A DNA stretch of 64,000 nucleotides, taken from the NCBI RefSeq assembly GCF_003703835.1, contig NZ_RDQR01000012.1:1-64000 (forward strand), given 5' to 3'. Below are positions 53,211 through 62,567 of this stretch, in pieces. Position 1 is the stretch's first letter. Each line of letters opens with the position of its first letter. Under the pieces are notes generated by a model, which was not told the DNA's origin, did not search any database, and was given only the letters and a program-made list of their open reading frames with translations. This DNA is from Auritidibacter ignavus (lineage in GTDB: Bacteria > Actinomycetota > Actinomycetes > Actinomycetales > Micrococcaceae). Both the position numbers and the translations under genes were made by a program.

Positions 53211-53380
53211 CTCGCGCCTTTCGTCTCCTGCGTCATCTCATAACTCATCGAATCAACGTATCGACGAATTCAGCGTAGGAAGCGCCCACGTTCTCCACCG
53301 TCTTCTCGGGCCAACAGTGGATAACCGTTGCAAACCTTCAAGCCTGTGGACCGGGCGGGAAAACGTGCAAAAATAGAAAA

Positions 53381-54826
53381 ATGACCTCCACTGATTCTTC
53401 ACTCGCGACCACCGATTCTGCACGTCGTTCTTTAGCTGACGCCGGGGCAGTGCTCGGACCCCTGGATGGCCGGTATCGGTCATCCGTTTCGGAGCTCACC
53501 GAGCATCTTTCCGAGGCGGCACTGAATAGAAATCGTGTGGTGGTGGAGGTCGAGTGGTTCATTCACCTGTGTGAACTTCAGGTCCTGCCTGGTTTGGACC
53601 AGCTCTCCGCCGACCAGAAGCACGAGTTACGCCGGCTGTACACCGAGTTCGACGCTGCCTCGATCGCCGAACTGGCTGAGTTTGAGGCCACCACCGTCCA
53701 CGACGTCAAAGCCGTGGAATACTTCATCTCCGCCCATCTGAAAGACATGGGACTGCAGCGGCTGACTTCGCTGGTGCACTTCGCCTGCACCAGCGAAGAC
53801 ATCAATAACCTCGCCTATGCCCTGGGTATTCGCGATGCGATCCACCAGGTCTGGATCCCGCGAGCGCAAGAAACGATCGACACGATCACCGAGCTCGCAC
53901 AAGGGTGCCAACACACCCCGATGCTCTCACGCACCCACGGCCAGCCGGCAACCCCAACCACCCTGGGCAAAGAATTGGCGGTGTTTGTCCACCGCCTGCA
54001 ACGCCAGCTGGATCGCATCTCCCGCCAGCAATACCTGGGCAAGATTAATGGCGCCACCGGCACTTACGCCGCCCACCACGTGGCTGTCCCCCACGCTAAC
54101 TGGCCGGTAATTGCTCAGTCCTTTGTGGAAAGCTTAGGGCTGAGCTTTAATCCCCTGACTACGCAGATCGAATCCCACGACTACCAGGCAGAGCTCTACG
54201 ATGATCTCAGCCGGTTCAACCAGATCCTGCACGGGTTCTGCCAGGACGTGTGGTCCTATATCTCCATCGGCTATTTCACCCAGGTCCCGGTTGCCGGGGC
54301 GACCGGGTCCTCGACCATGCCGCATAAGGTCAATCCGATCCGTTTCGAAAACGCCGAGGCCAACTGCGAGTTGTCCAATGCCATCCTGCACACACTGGGT
54401 CAGACCCTGATCGAGTCCCGGTGGCAGCGCGACCTGACCGACTCCACCTCCCAACGCAATATCGGGGTGGGGCTGGGCCACTCGGTGCTGGCCCTGTCCA
54501 ACGTCACTCGCGGGCTGGGGCAACTCACCGTCGCCGAACAGGTGCTGGCCGCGGACCTGGATAACAACTGGGAAGTACTCGGTGAGGCCATCCAGACCGT
54601 GATGCGCGCTGAAGCCATTGCCGGCACCGAAGGCATGGAACAACCCTACGAACGACTCAAAGAACTCACCCGCGGTCAGCGAGTGACCCCCGAGCGGATG
54701 CGCGAGTTTGTCCGGTCCTTGGGGCTGAGTTCCCAGGCCGAGGAGCAGCTACTGAAGCTCACCCCCGCGGCCTACACCGGGGTGGCCGCACAATTGGCGG
54801 CCGAAACGCTTGAGGGACGTCGCTAA
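53381..54826 (+). CDS. purB: Adenylosuccinate lyase
   Basis: Removes fumarate from adenylosuccinate and from SAICAR in purine synthesis; 481 residues of the fumarase/aspartase superfamily. The start LGPLDGRYRSSVSELTEHLSEAALNRNRVVVEVEW is that of the E. coli-type PurB. TSEDINNLAYAL and LSRTHGQPATPTTLGKELA hold substrate residues. The flexible signature loop GSSTMPHKVNPIRFENAE is near residue 312. No clear ribosome site precedes ATG 53381. The TRIC-family channel gene follows after 17 bases and is probably co-transcribed. Confidence 0.95.
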   Translation: MTSTDSSLATTDSARRSLADAGAVLGPLDGRYRSSVSELTEHLSEAALNRNRVVVEVEWFIHLCELQVLPGLDQLSADQKHELRRLYTEFDAASIAELAEFEATTVHDVKAVEYFISAHLKDMGLQRLTSLVHFACTSEDINNLAYALGIRDAIHQVWIPRAQETIDTITELAQGCQHTPMLSRTHGQPATPTTLGKELAVFVHRLQRQLDRISRQQYLGKINGATGTYAAHHVAVPHANWPVIAQSFVESLGLSFNPLTTQIESHDYQAELYDDLSRFNQILHGFCQDVWSYISIGYFTQVPVAGATGSSTMPHKVNPIRFENAEANCELSNAILHTLGQTLIESRWQRDLTDSTSQRNIGVGLGHSVLALSNVTRGLGQLTVAEQVLAADLDNNWEVLGEAIQTVMRAEAIAGTEGMEQPYERLKELTRGQRVTPERMREFVRSLGLSSQAEEQLLKLTPAAYTGVAAQLAAETLEGRR

Positions 54827-54843
54827 CGCGAAGCCTCACCAGT

Positions 54844-55740
54844 GTGTTAGCGTCATTCATCCTGGCCCAGACCGACCCAGACGATATCCAGGACCAACAG
54901 CCCCGCGGGATCGATGAATTCCCGGAACCCACGGAGCAGATGCCAGACTCTTCGGTGGACTATCTGCCCGATATTGTCTATTTTGCCGACCTATCCGGGG
55001 TGTTCTTCTTCGCGGTCTCCGGTGCACTGCTGGCCTCCCGGCGTGGTTTCGACATCATCGGCTCGGCGCTGCTGGCAGCGCTGACCGGACTGGGTGGCGG
55101 TGTGGTCCGCGATGTGATCATTAACGCTGGGGTCCCCAATGCGTTCGCTTCCCCGTCCTACATGATCCCGGTGGCCCTGGCGGTCTTACTGGTGTATATC
55201 CGAGTCATTGACTCAGACCGGCTCCGACGCACGATCCTGGTGTTTGATGCCGGAGGACTCGCTGTGTTTTGCGTGGTCGGTACCCTGATCGCCACCGATG
55301 CGGGGCTACCGGTCGTCTCGGCAACACTTTTGGGCGCTGCCACCGCGGTCTTTGGCGGGCTCTTACGCGATGTGGTGGCCAACCAGATCCCGGCCATCTT
55401 CAACCCCCACGATATCTATGCCATCCCGGCGGTCTCCGGCGCTGCGGTGGTGGCAATTTTGAACGCCTTGGATGTCTACGAGCCACTCTGGGGTGCCGTG
55501 ACTGCCGTGGCGGTGTTTAGTTTCCGACTCGTGGCCCTGCGATTTAAGTGGCATGCTCCCAGCGCGGCTTTTGGCGGGACCTTCGCCTGGCCCTGGCAAC
55601 GTATCGATCCCAAGCCTGACGATGAAGAGGAATTAGCGGACGAGTTGGAGGATGAACTCGACGAGCTTGATGGTCCCGATGACGATCCAGGTTCTGACTC
55701 GGATGATTCAGATCCCGATCACGGCCCCGACAAGTTCTAG
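54844..55740 (+). CDS. TRIC-family (UPF0126) cation channel with acidic C-terminal tail
   Basis: A 298-residue membrane protein. Seven helices are arranged in two similar halves, each with a GLGGGVVRDV-type loop (GLGGGVVRDVIIN and GGLLRDVVANQIP). This is the trimeric intracellular cation channel family, which conducts monovalent cations in prokaryotes. An N-terminal polar segment of about 40 residues precedes helix 1. The last 45 residues consist almost only of Asp, Glu, Pro, Ser and Gly. Such an acidic tail is not part of the family core. The start is GTG 54844. Confidence 0.85.
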   Translation: MLASFILAQTDPDDIQDQQPRGIDEFPEPTEQMPDSSVDYLPDIVYFADLSGVFFFAVSGALLASRRGFDIIGSALLAALTGLGGGVVRDVIINAGVPNAFASPSYMIPVALAVLLVYIRVIDSDRLRRTILVFDAGGLAVFCVVGTLIATDAGLPVVSATLLGAATAVFGGLLRDVVANQIPAIFNPHDIYAIPAVSGAAVVAILNALDVYEPLWGAVTAVAVFSFRLVALRFKWHAPSAAFGGTFAWPWQRIDPKPDDEEELADELEDELDELDGPDDDPGSDSDDSDPDHGPDKF

Positions 55741-55800
55741 GGTGTGTGCCCGGTGTCATAAACAGGCCGTTTTCTGGGGGCTGACGTTGAGCATTGATAA

Positions 55801-56610
55801 ATGACGGCCATACTTGAACAACGTCGTGAGCGCCCGTCTGCTGACGCCCACCGAGCCCTAGTCGCGCCGCTGTTCTGCCCCGGCGGGGAGACACCTGCCA
55901 CGCTGGCTGCGTTCGCCACTTTTGCGGTGGGATGTATTGCCCGTCGGCTGGGAGGGTTGATCATTGGTCATGTCGGCGACCACTACGGCCGTCGCCCCGC
56001 ATTGTTGCTGACCGTCATGGTCATGGGTGTGGCTACCGCCGGCATCGGGCTCTCCGGGGCCACCACGCTGGTAGCCGAATTTGTTCCCCAAAACGGCGTG
56101 GACTGTTCACCTCATTCGTCGTGGGCAGGCCTGCGGCCGGTATCGCCCTGGCGACACTGGCGTTCCTGGCGGTTTTCATCCGCCAACGGCTGGAAGAAAC
56201 ACCCGAGTACTTAGAGGCACGTGACCGCACCGAAGAACGAGAGGACCAGCAGCGTGCTCCGGTCTCACGACTGTTCCGCCACCATTTGCACGGATTGGTC
56301 ACCGGGTTTTTGATGATGACCGGCCACAATGCCATCAACTACACCCTGGCGGTGTTCGCCATCTCGCCGATGACCTTCGAACACGTCGGGCTCTCCCGCC
56401 CGGCCGCCCGGGGCGATGATCGGCTCGGTCACCGCTTTTGCGATCCTGCTCGGTCTGGCCTCGAGTTCTGCGTGGCTCGCCGTGCTGGCCGTAGCGACCG
56501 GCGACGGCCTGGTCATCACCTTCACCTCGGGAGGCCAAGGTGCCTTCCTGGCCGGTTGTTGCCTGCTGTCACTGGTGGCCGTGGTGTTCGCTTCCCGCGC
56601 TCAGCACTGA
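55801..56610 (+). pseudogene. Decayed MFS transporter (metabolite:H+ symporter type)
   Basis: Pieces of one transporter of the ProP/ShiA type lie in at least two frames. ATLAAFATFAVGCIARRLGGLIIGHVGDHYGRRPALLLTVMVMG (helices 2-3 with the GxxGDxxGRR loop) reads in the first frame. GLFTSFVVGRPAAGIALATLAFLAVFIRQRLEETPEYLEA and NAINYTLAVFA read in another, and AFILLGLASSSAWL-like C-terminal helices in a third (56416-56610). The N terminus and large internal parts are missing. The gene is clearly dead. Confidence 0.8.
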
Positions 56611-56629
56611 GGGCGGTATCGGCAGGGTA

Positions 56630-57628
56630 CTAGTCCTCGTGGTCGTTGAGCATGTGCGCTCCACGGTTGGTGAGTGCGAAAATCAGATCGTCCTGTGTCA
56701 CCTGGGTCGCGCCACGTAGCACTGCGGCCTTGGCGGCGTCCTGGGCGGCCAGCACCAGTTCGGCGTGGCTGAGTCCGGGCATGTATTGGCCGTACACGTC
56801 GGCCTCATTGACCGTGACGTCCGGAGCCAGGTTACCCAGTTCATTGCGCATCACCTGGACCGCCACCCGCGGGTCTGGTAGCGAAAAGTTCAGCACGACG
56901 TCGAAGTGGCGGAACATGTACCGTTCCAGCGCTTCCCGCCGATTGGTGGCCGCCAGCGCGATGGAGCCGGGCTGAATCTCGTCCAAAAACATCATGAACG
57001 CCCGGAACACGCCACGGTCCCGGGCGTCGCGGTGTTCGATGGCGACGACGCCGAACATGTCGAATAAGAAGATCGCGTTGCGTTGCGTGAGTTTTTTGAA
57101 TACGCCCCGCAAGGACCGAACATCCTCATCTTCGGAGTAGGCCGCCAACAGCGAGTCCAACCAGACGGTGACCAGTGGCAACCCCAGTTCTGAGGCCAAA
57201 ATTTTGGCGGTAGCGGTTTTACCAGTCCCGGCCGGGCCTTCTAAGAGCACCCGGTAGGCTGGGTAGAGGCCGGCTTCTTTGAGTTCTTCTTCCGAACGGT
57301 GCTCGGCAATCAGTTGCCGGAGCCGTTCGATGAGGTCATCAGAGATGATCAGATCATCCAGATGTCCCTTGGGGCGGGTGACCTCAATATATTCGGTCAG
57401 GTCCGAATCAACCAACGCGTCGGTGTATTCGGCGTCGAGGTCTTCGTCTTCGCTGGCTTTCTCACCGGTGGCAGCATTGACCGCGTTGTGAATCTCTTGG
57501 GCGGAGTTGCGTCGCCCGTCGCGTAGCTCGCGGGTAGCAACGTCGCGGGCCACCGCATAGAAGCTTTCGTCGTCGCCGGCAGCGTGGTTGGCGACTAAGG
57601 CAGAAATGTCGTGGCTTAGCCCTGACAT
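56630..57628 (-). CDS. AAA-family ATPase with altered Walker B motif
   Basis: A 332-residue AAA protein. The N-terminal 90 residues are helical and acidic. Walker A is GPAGTGKT (131-138), sensor 1 is AATNR (Asn229) and an arginine-finger region MFRHFDVVLNFSLPDP follows. Walker B reads IFLFDMFGVVA where relatives have FLFDEFDAVG-type sequence, so the catalytic Glu is Met191 and the following acidic residue is Gly. It resembles ATPases that pair with subtilisin-like proteases, but no protease gene adjoins. It may bind ATP without hydrolysing it well. It lies 56 bases after the PLD-helicase gene on the same strand. Confidence 0.8.
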   Translation of the reverse strand: MSGLSHDISALVANHAAGDDESFYAVARDVATRELRDGRRNSAQEIHNAVNAATGEKASEDEDLDAEYTDALVDSDLTEYIEVTRPKGHLDDLIISDDLIERLRQLIAEHRSEEELKEAGLYPAYRVLLEGPAGTGKTATAKILASELGLPLVTVWLDSLLAAYSEDEDVRSLRGVFKKLTQRNAIFLFDMFGVVAIEHRDARDRGVFRAFMMFLDEIQPGSIALAATNRREALERYMFRHFDVVLNFSLPDPRVAVQVMRNELGNLAPDVTVNEADVYGQYMPGLSHAELVLAAQDAAKAAVLRGATQVTQDDLIFALTNRGAHMLNDHED

Positions 57629-57684
57629 GGAGAAATCAGTCCCTTAGATCATGTAGTGTGACATACCCATCATAGTCGGGTTGT

Positions 57685-60600
57685 CTAGGAGGCCACGGCG
57701 CTGGCCATATTTGTCAGCTCTTGGGACATCGGCTGATGGAGACGCCAAATGATGGTCATCGGTTTCGCGCCTTCGCAGGAGACCAGGTCAGCGGTGCCGA
57801 GACAGACGAAGGCTCGGGTGCCGATGACATCGGTGGGAGAATGCCGGGCGAACAACATCGTATGGGTCCCGTTCTCCGCTTTGCACTTGTAGCGTTTCCC
57901 GGCTCGTGAATCGGGACCGACTCTACTCTGAGACTCCCAGTGAAACAGCTCGGGACTGATCGCGTAATCCCGGTACATCGTGGTCGGGGAAAAATCACGT
58001 TCGGATTTATGCAGGTTAATCAGTAACGCATCGGTCTCAAAAGCCTCCGAGTACTGGACACCCTCAACGTGGGAGGCTCGAGGCTTTTCCCAGCTGGAGA
58101 CATCCAAGGCAGCCAAGATTTCTTCGCGGCGGTAACTGGCCCGGGCTACCAGGGGCACCTGTTCCCCCAGGGCGGTGGTGGCGGGAACGATCCGGGCGGT
58201 GGCGAGATTGTGCTCAAAAATCTGCTCAATTTCGTCCACTAGGATCTTTTGGTGCCGTAGCCAGTCGAACGCGTGGTCATAGGAGGCGAACGTGTCGTCC
58301 TTCTGGTAAGGATGCAGGAAAGAGAAGTAGAACATCCGCGCCCAGCGTTGTTCTGGCTCGGTCAGTGCCTCGTATCTGAAGGGTTCGTGGATGAGCTCGC
58401 GGTAGATTTTCACCCGCTGTTCGTCATTGACGTGCAAGAGACGAAAGGCTCCGAAGCTTGTGGTGAGGCCTTCGTCAGTCACCGGTGCGTCGTCGCCTGC
58501 CACCTCGGCACGGATGGAGGTCCACGACCGTTTGGAGCCAGCCGAGCGGTAGATGTCCTCGATGGTGCGGTCTGCCTCCGTGAGGTAGTGATGGAGTGTA
58601 TAGCGCCAAATGTTCCGGGTCCCCAGATGTTCCCGCACGTCTTGAATCACAGCGTTTTTGGTGCTGGAGGTGTTTTTCTTCAGATTGTCGAGAATCCGGT
58701 CGCTAGCGATCTGGTCGAGGACGATCTGGGTGCCCGCAGGCAGGTAGGGAAAACCGTGTTCGACATCCTTAACGAGTCTGCGACGACCCGAGCCGGTCAA
58801 CGCGCGGAATTTGCGGTCCATGCGGAATTTTTCGTGCTGTTGCCCGATCAGATCCAGCACTGTGAGCACGTTCTTCTCGGGGCCACGGCGCAGACCACGA
58901 CCCAGTTGCTGGAGAAAAATCACCGGTGATTCAGTCGGACGCAGGAAGACCACCGTGTTGACCTCGGGGATGTCCACACCCTCGTTGAACACATCCACGG
59001 TGAAGATCATCTTCAGCACGCCCGTAGTGAGCTGTTCCACATACAGCCGGCGTTTGTCACTCGGGGTTCCTCCGGTAATCGCCTGGGCCGCAATTCCGAT
59101 CTGGTTAAATCGGGTGGCCATGAACTCGGCGTGTTGCACGTCGACACAGAATCCCAGCGCCTTCATGTGGCTCAGGTCGGTGAGCTTATCACGCAGTGCT
59201 TTAACCACCAGGCGCACGCGTGCGTCATTGCCGGTGTAGAGGTTACTGAGTTCGGTTTCGTCGTAATGGCCTCGTGTCCACCGCAGCCGGCTGAGATCCA
59301 ACTCGTCGAGGTCGGCGATGCCGAAGTAGTGGAAGGGAACCAAAATATCTGATTCCAATGCGTCCCACAGTCGCATTTCGGTCGCGATGCGGTGATCAAA
59401 GAAGGCCGCCACATTGACGCCATCAGCACGTTCGGGGGTGGCCGTGAGTCCCAGGAGTTGTCGAGGCTGGAAGTAATTCAGCAGACGCCGGTAGGTCGGT
59501 GCTTGGGCGTGGTGGAACTCATCGATGATGATCACGTCGAAATGCTCCGGATCAATGCGGGTGATGACCTCATCGTGAAGTGATTGTACGGAGGCGAAGA
59601 CGTGGTTCCAGGTCCGTGGGCTCGCTCCATCGACCAGGAGCTCTCCGAAAGACCCGTCGGCCAAGATCTCCTGGAAAGTCCGCCGGGATTGGCGCAAGAT
59701 TTCCTGGCGGTGGGCAACGAATAATAGCCGTGGTGGATCATGGCGCCAGGGGTTCTGCGGGTCGGGTGTTTGCGCGAGGTTCCGGTAGTCGAGTCCGGCC
59801 ACCACGGTCTTGCCGGTGCCGGTGGCTGCCACGACGAGGTTTTTATTTCGGCCGTGTTCGGCTCGTTCGGCGGCCAATTGTTCAAGCATGATGACCTGGT
59901 GCGGATAAGGGCGCACCTCCAGTCCGCTGATATCAGTAACCACATCATCGCCGACGGTCATGGTCACGCTAGGGCCGTCATGTCGGTTTTCTACCAGCGC
60001 ACGCTCCAGCCGATCGCCATCGCGTTCGGGGTCGTAGGGCTCAAACTCGGCACTGGCCCAGAAGGTTTCGAAGGTCGCTTGGAATTTGTCCATCACCGCC
60101 GGGGTGGCGATCTGGGAGAGGCGAACGTTCCATTCCAACCCGTCGAGCATGGCCGCCCGGGAAAGATTCGAGGACCCCACATAGGCGGTCGAGAATCCCG
60201 AATACCGATGGAACAACCAGGCTTTGGCGTGTAACCGGGTACTGGTGGTCTGATAGCTGATTCTGACCTCGGCCCCGAATTTTTTGACGAGCCGGTCGAT
60301 CGCTACTCGTTCTGAGGCACCGATGTAGGTGGTGGTCAGCACACGGAACGTGGCTCCGCGATTTTTGAGTCTGGTCAGTTCTGCTTCGAAAAGCCGCAAC
60401 CCGGACCACTTCACGAACGACATCAGCAGGTCGACGCGATCGGCCGTATCAAGCTCGGAACGAATCTCGGCTCCGATCTGTGGTTCGCCCTCTCGGCTGT
60501 GGGTCAGCAATCCGGCCTCGGATAATGGTGTTTCTGGACGCACCAGGCGGTACGCTGAGTTGTCGCTCACGCGATGGGTGGTGCTGTGGTCGCTGAGTTC

Positions 60601-60945
60601 CGCACTGACCAGGTCGAGTAGCTGTTGCGCCCGTGGTTTTGACTCCGGGGCGGGAAGAAGCTGGTCGGCGGCGAACTCGTCTCCGAGCACGCCGATCACG
60701 CGCTCGGCTAGGGCAAGGCGTTTTTTAGTGGTGTCGCAGTGCTCGAGCGCGCGCTGGATGAGTCCGGAAAGATACTGGGCCAGCTGGGAGTTTTCCTCCC
60801 CAGTAGCCACCGGGCGGATAGAGGCCTCGACGGTCCCGTCAGCCAGGCGTTGGTCCAATTGGCTCTGTCGGCGGTGGGTAAGTAGCGCCTCGTAGGCTCC
60901 GAGGGGAAGAGGCATTTCAGATTGGTCGGGGCGCTGGCGACTCAT
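57685..60945 (-). CDS. PLD-nuclease/DEAD-box helicase/DUF3427 protein
   Basis: A 1086-residue protein combining three parts. A phospholipase-D-like nuclease domain has LHAKAWLFHR near residue 240 and GSSNLSRAAM, the H-x-K ... S-N catalytic pattern. The superfamily 2 helicase core has AATGTGKTVVAG near 373, IIDEFHHAQ near 477, LGLTATPERADG, and FLQQLGRGLRRGPEK near 682. The C-terminal part, with FSFLHPYQKDDTFASYDHAFDWL and later LINLHKSERDFSPTTMYRDYAISPELFHWESQSRVG, is DUF3427. Such proteins are linked to DNA processing and are often found near mobile or defence genes. Their function is not settled. Confidence 0.9.
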   Translation of the reverse strand: MSRQRPDQSEMPLPLGAYEALLTHRRQSQLDQRLADGTVEASIRPVATGEENSQLAQYLSGLIQRALEHCDTTKKRLALAERVIGVLGDEFAADQLLPAPESKPRAQQLLDLVSAELSDHSTTHRVSDNSAYRLVRPETPLSEAGLLTHSREGEPQIGAEIRSELDTADRVDLLMSFVKWSGLRLFEAELTRLKNRGATFRVLTTTYIGASERVAIDRLVKKFGAEVRISYQTTSTRLHAKAWLFHRYSGFSTAYVGSSNLSRAAMLDGLEWNVRLSQIATPAVMDKFQATFETFWASAEFEPYDPERDGDRLERALVENRHDGPSVTMTVGDDVVTDISGLEVRPYPHQVIMLEQLAAERAEHGRNKNLVVAATGTGKTVVAGLDYRNLAQTPDPQNPWRHDPPRLLFVAHRQEILRQSRRTFQEILADGSFGELLVDGASPRTWNHVFASVQSLHDEVITRIDPEHFDVIIIDEFHHAQAPTYRRLLNYFQPRQLLGLTATPERADGVNVAAFFDHRIATEMRLWDALESDILVPFHYFGIADLDELDLSRLRWTRGHYDETELSNLYTGNDARVRLVVKALRDKLTDLSHMKALGFCVDVQHAEFMATRFNQIGIAAQAITGGTPSDKRRLYVEQLTTGVLKMIFTVDVFNEGVDIPEVNTVVFLRPTESPVIFLQQLGRGLRRGPEKNVLTVLDLIGQQHEKFRMDRKFRALTGSGRRRLVKDVEHGFPYLPAGTQIVLDQIASDRILDNLKKNTSSTKNAVIQDVREHLGTRNIWRYTLHHYLTEADRTIEDIYRSAGSKRSWTSIRAEVAGDDAPVTDEGLTTSFGAFRLLHVNDEQRVKIYRELIHEPFRYEALTEPEQRWARMFYFSFLHPYQKDDTFASYDHAFDWLRHQKILVDEIEQIFEHNLATARIVPATTALGEQVPLVARASYRREEILAALDVSSWEKPRASHVEGVQYSEAFETDALLINLHKSERDFSPTTMYRDYAISPELFHWESQSRVGPDSRAGKRYKCKAENGTHTMLFARHSPTDVIGTRAFVCLGTADLVSCEGAKPMTIIWRLHQPMSQELTNMASAVAS

Positions 60946-61016
60946 ACCGAAAATACTATAAGGTGCAGCTGTTTCTGCACATAGTTGCCGCGTGGGCGGA
61001 GGTGGTTAAAAATCAC

Positions 61017-61055
61017 GTGGTGGCCGGAACCAGCATATTGGGTTCCAGCCACCAC
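61017..61055 (-). terminator. Rho-independent terminator of the acyl-CoA dehydrogenase gene
   Basis: GTGGTGGC and GGAACC pair with GGTTCC and GCCACCAC, with one mismatch in the stem. On the minus strand GTGATTTTTAA follows, giving the T-run. It lies about 40 bases past the acyl-CoA dehydrogenase stop. Confidence 0.85.
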
Positions 61056-61093
61056 GAGGGCGACAGTGTCACGCCACAGCGCGAGCAAGCAAC

Positions 61094-62332
61094 TTAGGCG
61101 AAGGCACCGTGTCCGGTCAGGTCACGACCGATCAGCAGGGCCTGCACCGACTCGGTGCCTTCATAGGTGTGAATACCTTCAATGTCGGCCATGTGGCGGA
61201 TGACACCGTGCTCGAGCTTGATGCCGTTGCCACCCATCAAATCGCGGGCGTCAGCGGCAATCCGCCGAGCGGTGCGGGTGTTGTTGTACTTAGCCAGCGA
61301 TGCCTGGGTGGGACGAAGGATGCCGTTGGCTTCCAAGTTGGCCAGTTGCACGCAGTAGAGTTGCATGCTCACCAACTCGGAGAGCATCCGGGTCAGGCGC
61401 TCTTGAACCATCTGGTGTTTGGCCAACACCTTGCCAAACTGCTTGCGCTGGGTGGCATATGCCAGAGCAGCTTCAAAACATCCGGTGGCGTGACCCAGTG
61501 CCGACCAGGCGACACCGGCACGGGTTGCATACAGTACCTTGGAGACGTCTTTGAAATTGTGCATATCTGGAAGCACCGCATCAGCGGGCAGGTGCACGTC
61601 GTCGAGCCAGATATCGGCCTGGTCGATACCGCGCAACGACCCTTTATAGCGGATCGGTGTGGCCGAGTAGCCTTCGGTTTCCTGTGGGACGATAAAGCCA
61701 CGCACCTTGCCGTGGTCTTCTGCACCTTCGGAGTTCACCCGAGCAAAGATGAAGGTGATGCCCCCGGCAGCGCCGTTACCGATCCAGCGCTTCGAGCCAC
61801 GAAGCACCCAGGAGCCGTCTTGTTGGCGGGTGGCTTGGGTTTCCAGACCGGCCGAGTCGGAGCCGTGATCGGGTTCGGTCAGACCAAACGCCCCCGGAAT
61901 CTCGACCGTGGCTAGGGGCTTGAGATATTTTGCTTTCTGTTCTTCAGAACCGAAGTAAACCAGGGTTCGCAGTGCCAGCCCACCCTGGACTGCCAGGATG
62001 GTGCCCAGCGATCCGTCAACACGGGAGAGCTCCATATTGACCAGACCGGTGGCCAGCGGAGAGAATTTTTCCAGGTCGGGGTGGTCGAGCCCGTCGCTGA
62101 GCAGACCTGCTTTGCCGAGCCCCTGGGCGATCGAGACCGAGTATTCGTGCTTATTCCATCCATCAGCCAGTTGCTCAGCGACGGATTCAGCATAATCGCG
62201 GGCGCGCAACCACACCGCACGATCTTCGTCGGGGATATCGGAGAAGACCTGATAGTAGTCAACATCGAGGGCATCGGTCACGTGGTAGTCGGGCTCAGTA
62301 CGGCCTGGAAAAGTGTTCTCTGTCATACTCAC
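61094..62332 (-). CDS. Acyl-CoA dehydrogenase family protein (glutaryl-CoA dehydrogenase-like)
   Basis: An FAD-dependent dehydrogenase of 412 residues. Family marks are GAFGLTEPDHGSDSAGLETQATRQQDGSWVLRGSKRWIGNGAAG, the flavin-binding RKQFGKVLAKHQMVQERL, and DARDLMGGNGIKLEHGVIRHMADIEGIHTYEGTESVQALLIGR. In the last stretch the Glu of YEGT is the catalytic base expected for glutaryl-CoA and related enzymes. Together with the length this points to the glutaryl-CoA group, but the substrate needs testing. An electron-transfer flavoprotein is not in the window. It stands alone, with a terminator behind it and about 235 gene-free bases before it. Confidence 0.9.
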   Translation of the reverse strand: MSMTENTFPGRTEPDYHVTDALDVDYYQVFSDIPDEDRAVWLRARDYAESVAEQLADGWNKHEYSVSIAQGLGKAGLLSDGLDHPDLEKFSPLATGLVNMELSRVDGSLGTILAVQGGLALRTLVYFGSEEQKAKYLKPLATVEIPGAFGLTEPDHGSDSAGLETQATRQQDGSWVLRGSKRWIGNGAAGGITFIFARVNSEGAEDHGKVRGFIVPQETEGYSATPIRYKGSLRGIDQADIWLDDVHLPADAVLPDMHNFKDVSKVLYATRAGVAWSALGHATGCFEAALAYATQRKQFGKVLAKHQMVQERLTRMLSELVSMQLYCVQLANLEANGILRPTQASLAKYNNTRTARRIAADARDLMGGNGIKLEHGVIRHMADIEGIHTYEGTESVQALLIGRDLTGHGAFA

Positions 62333-62567
62333 ATGCTACCGCTGTTCACGGTTGCAATTGATTGTTGTCTAGAGCACACCGCGGCTATTGCGCGCTGTGG
62401 GGTTGAATCGTGATGCAAAAGAACCGAAAAATGACACCATTTTGACAGAAACACTAGACATTCAGGGCGCGACCTAGTGAAATATTTTCAAACAAATGTG
62501 AACTAGGACACTATTGCTACGTGCTGTAGCAGGACCGGATCGTCAGGAAGAGATAAAGGATCAGTCA

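Noticed and set aside
61109-61915. 268-codon plus-strand frame
   Set aside because: Antisense to the acyl-CoA dehydrogenase with no ribosome site and no recognisable motif.
62333-62567. Possible small RNA in the gap before the hypothetical gene
   Set aside because: AT-rich promoter-like sequence only; no stem with a T-run that would support an RNA gene.
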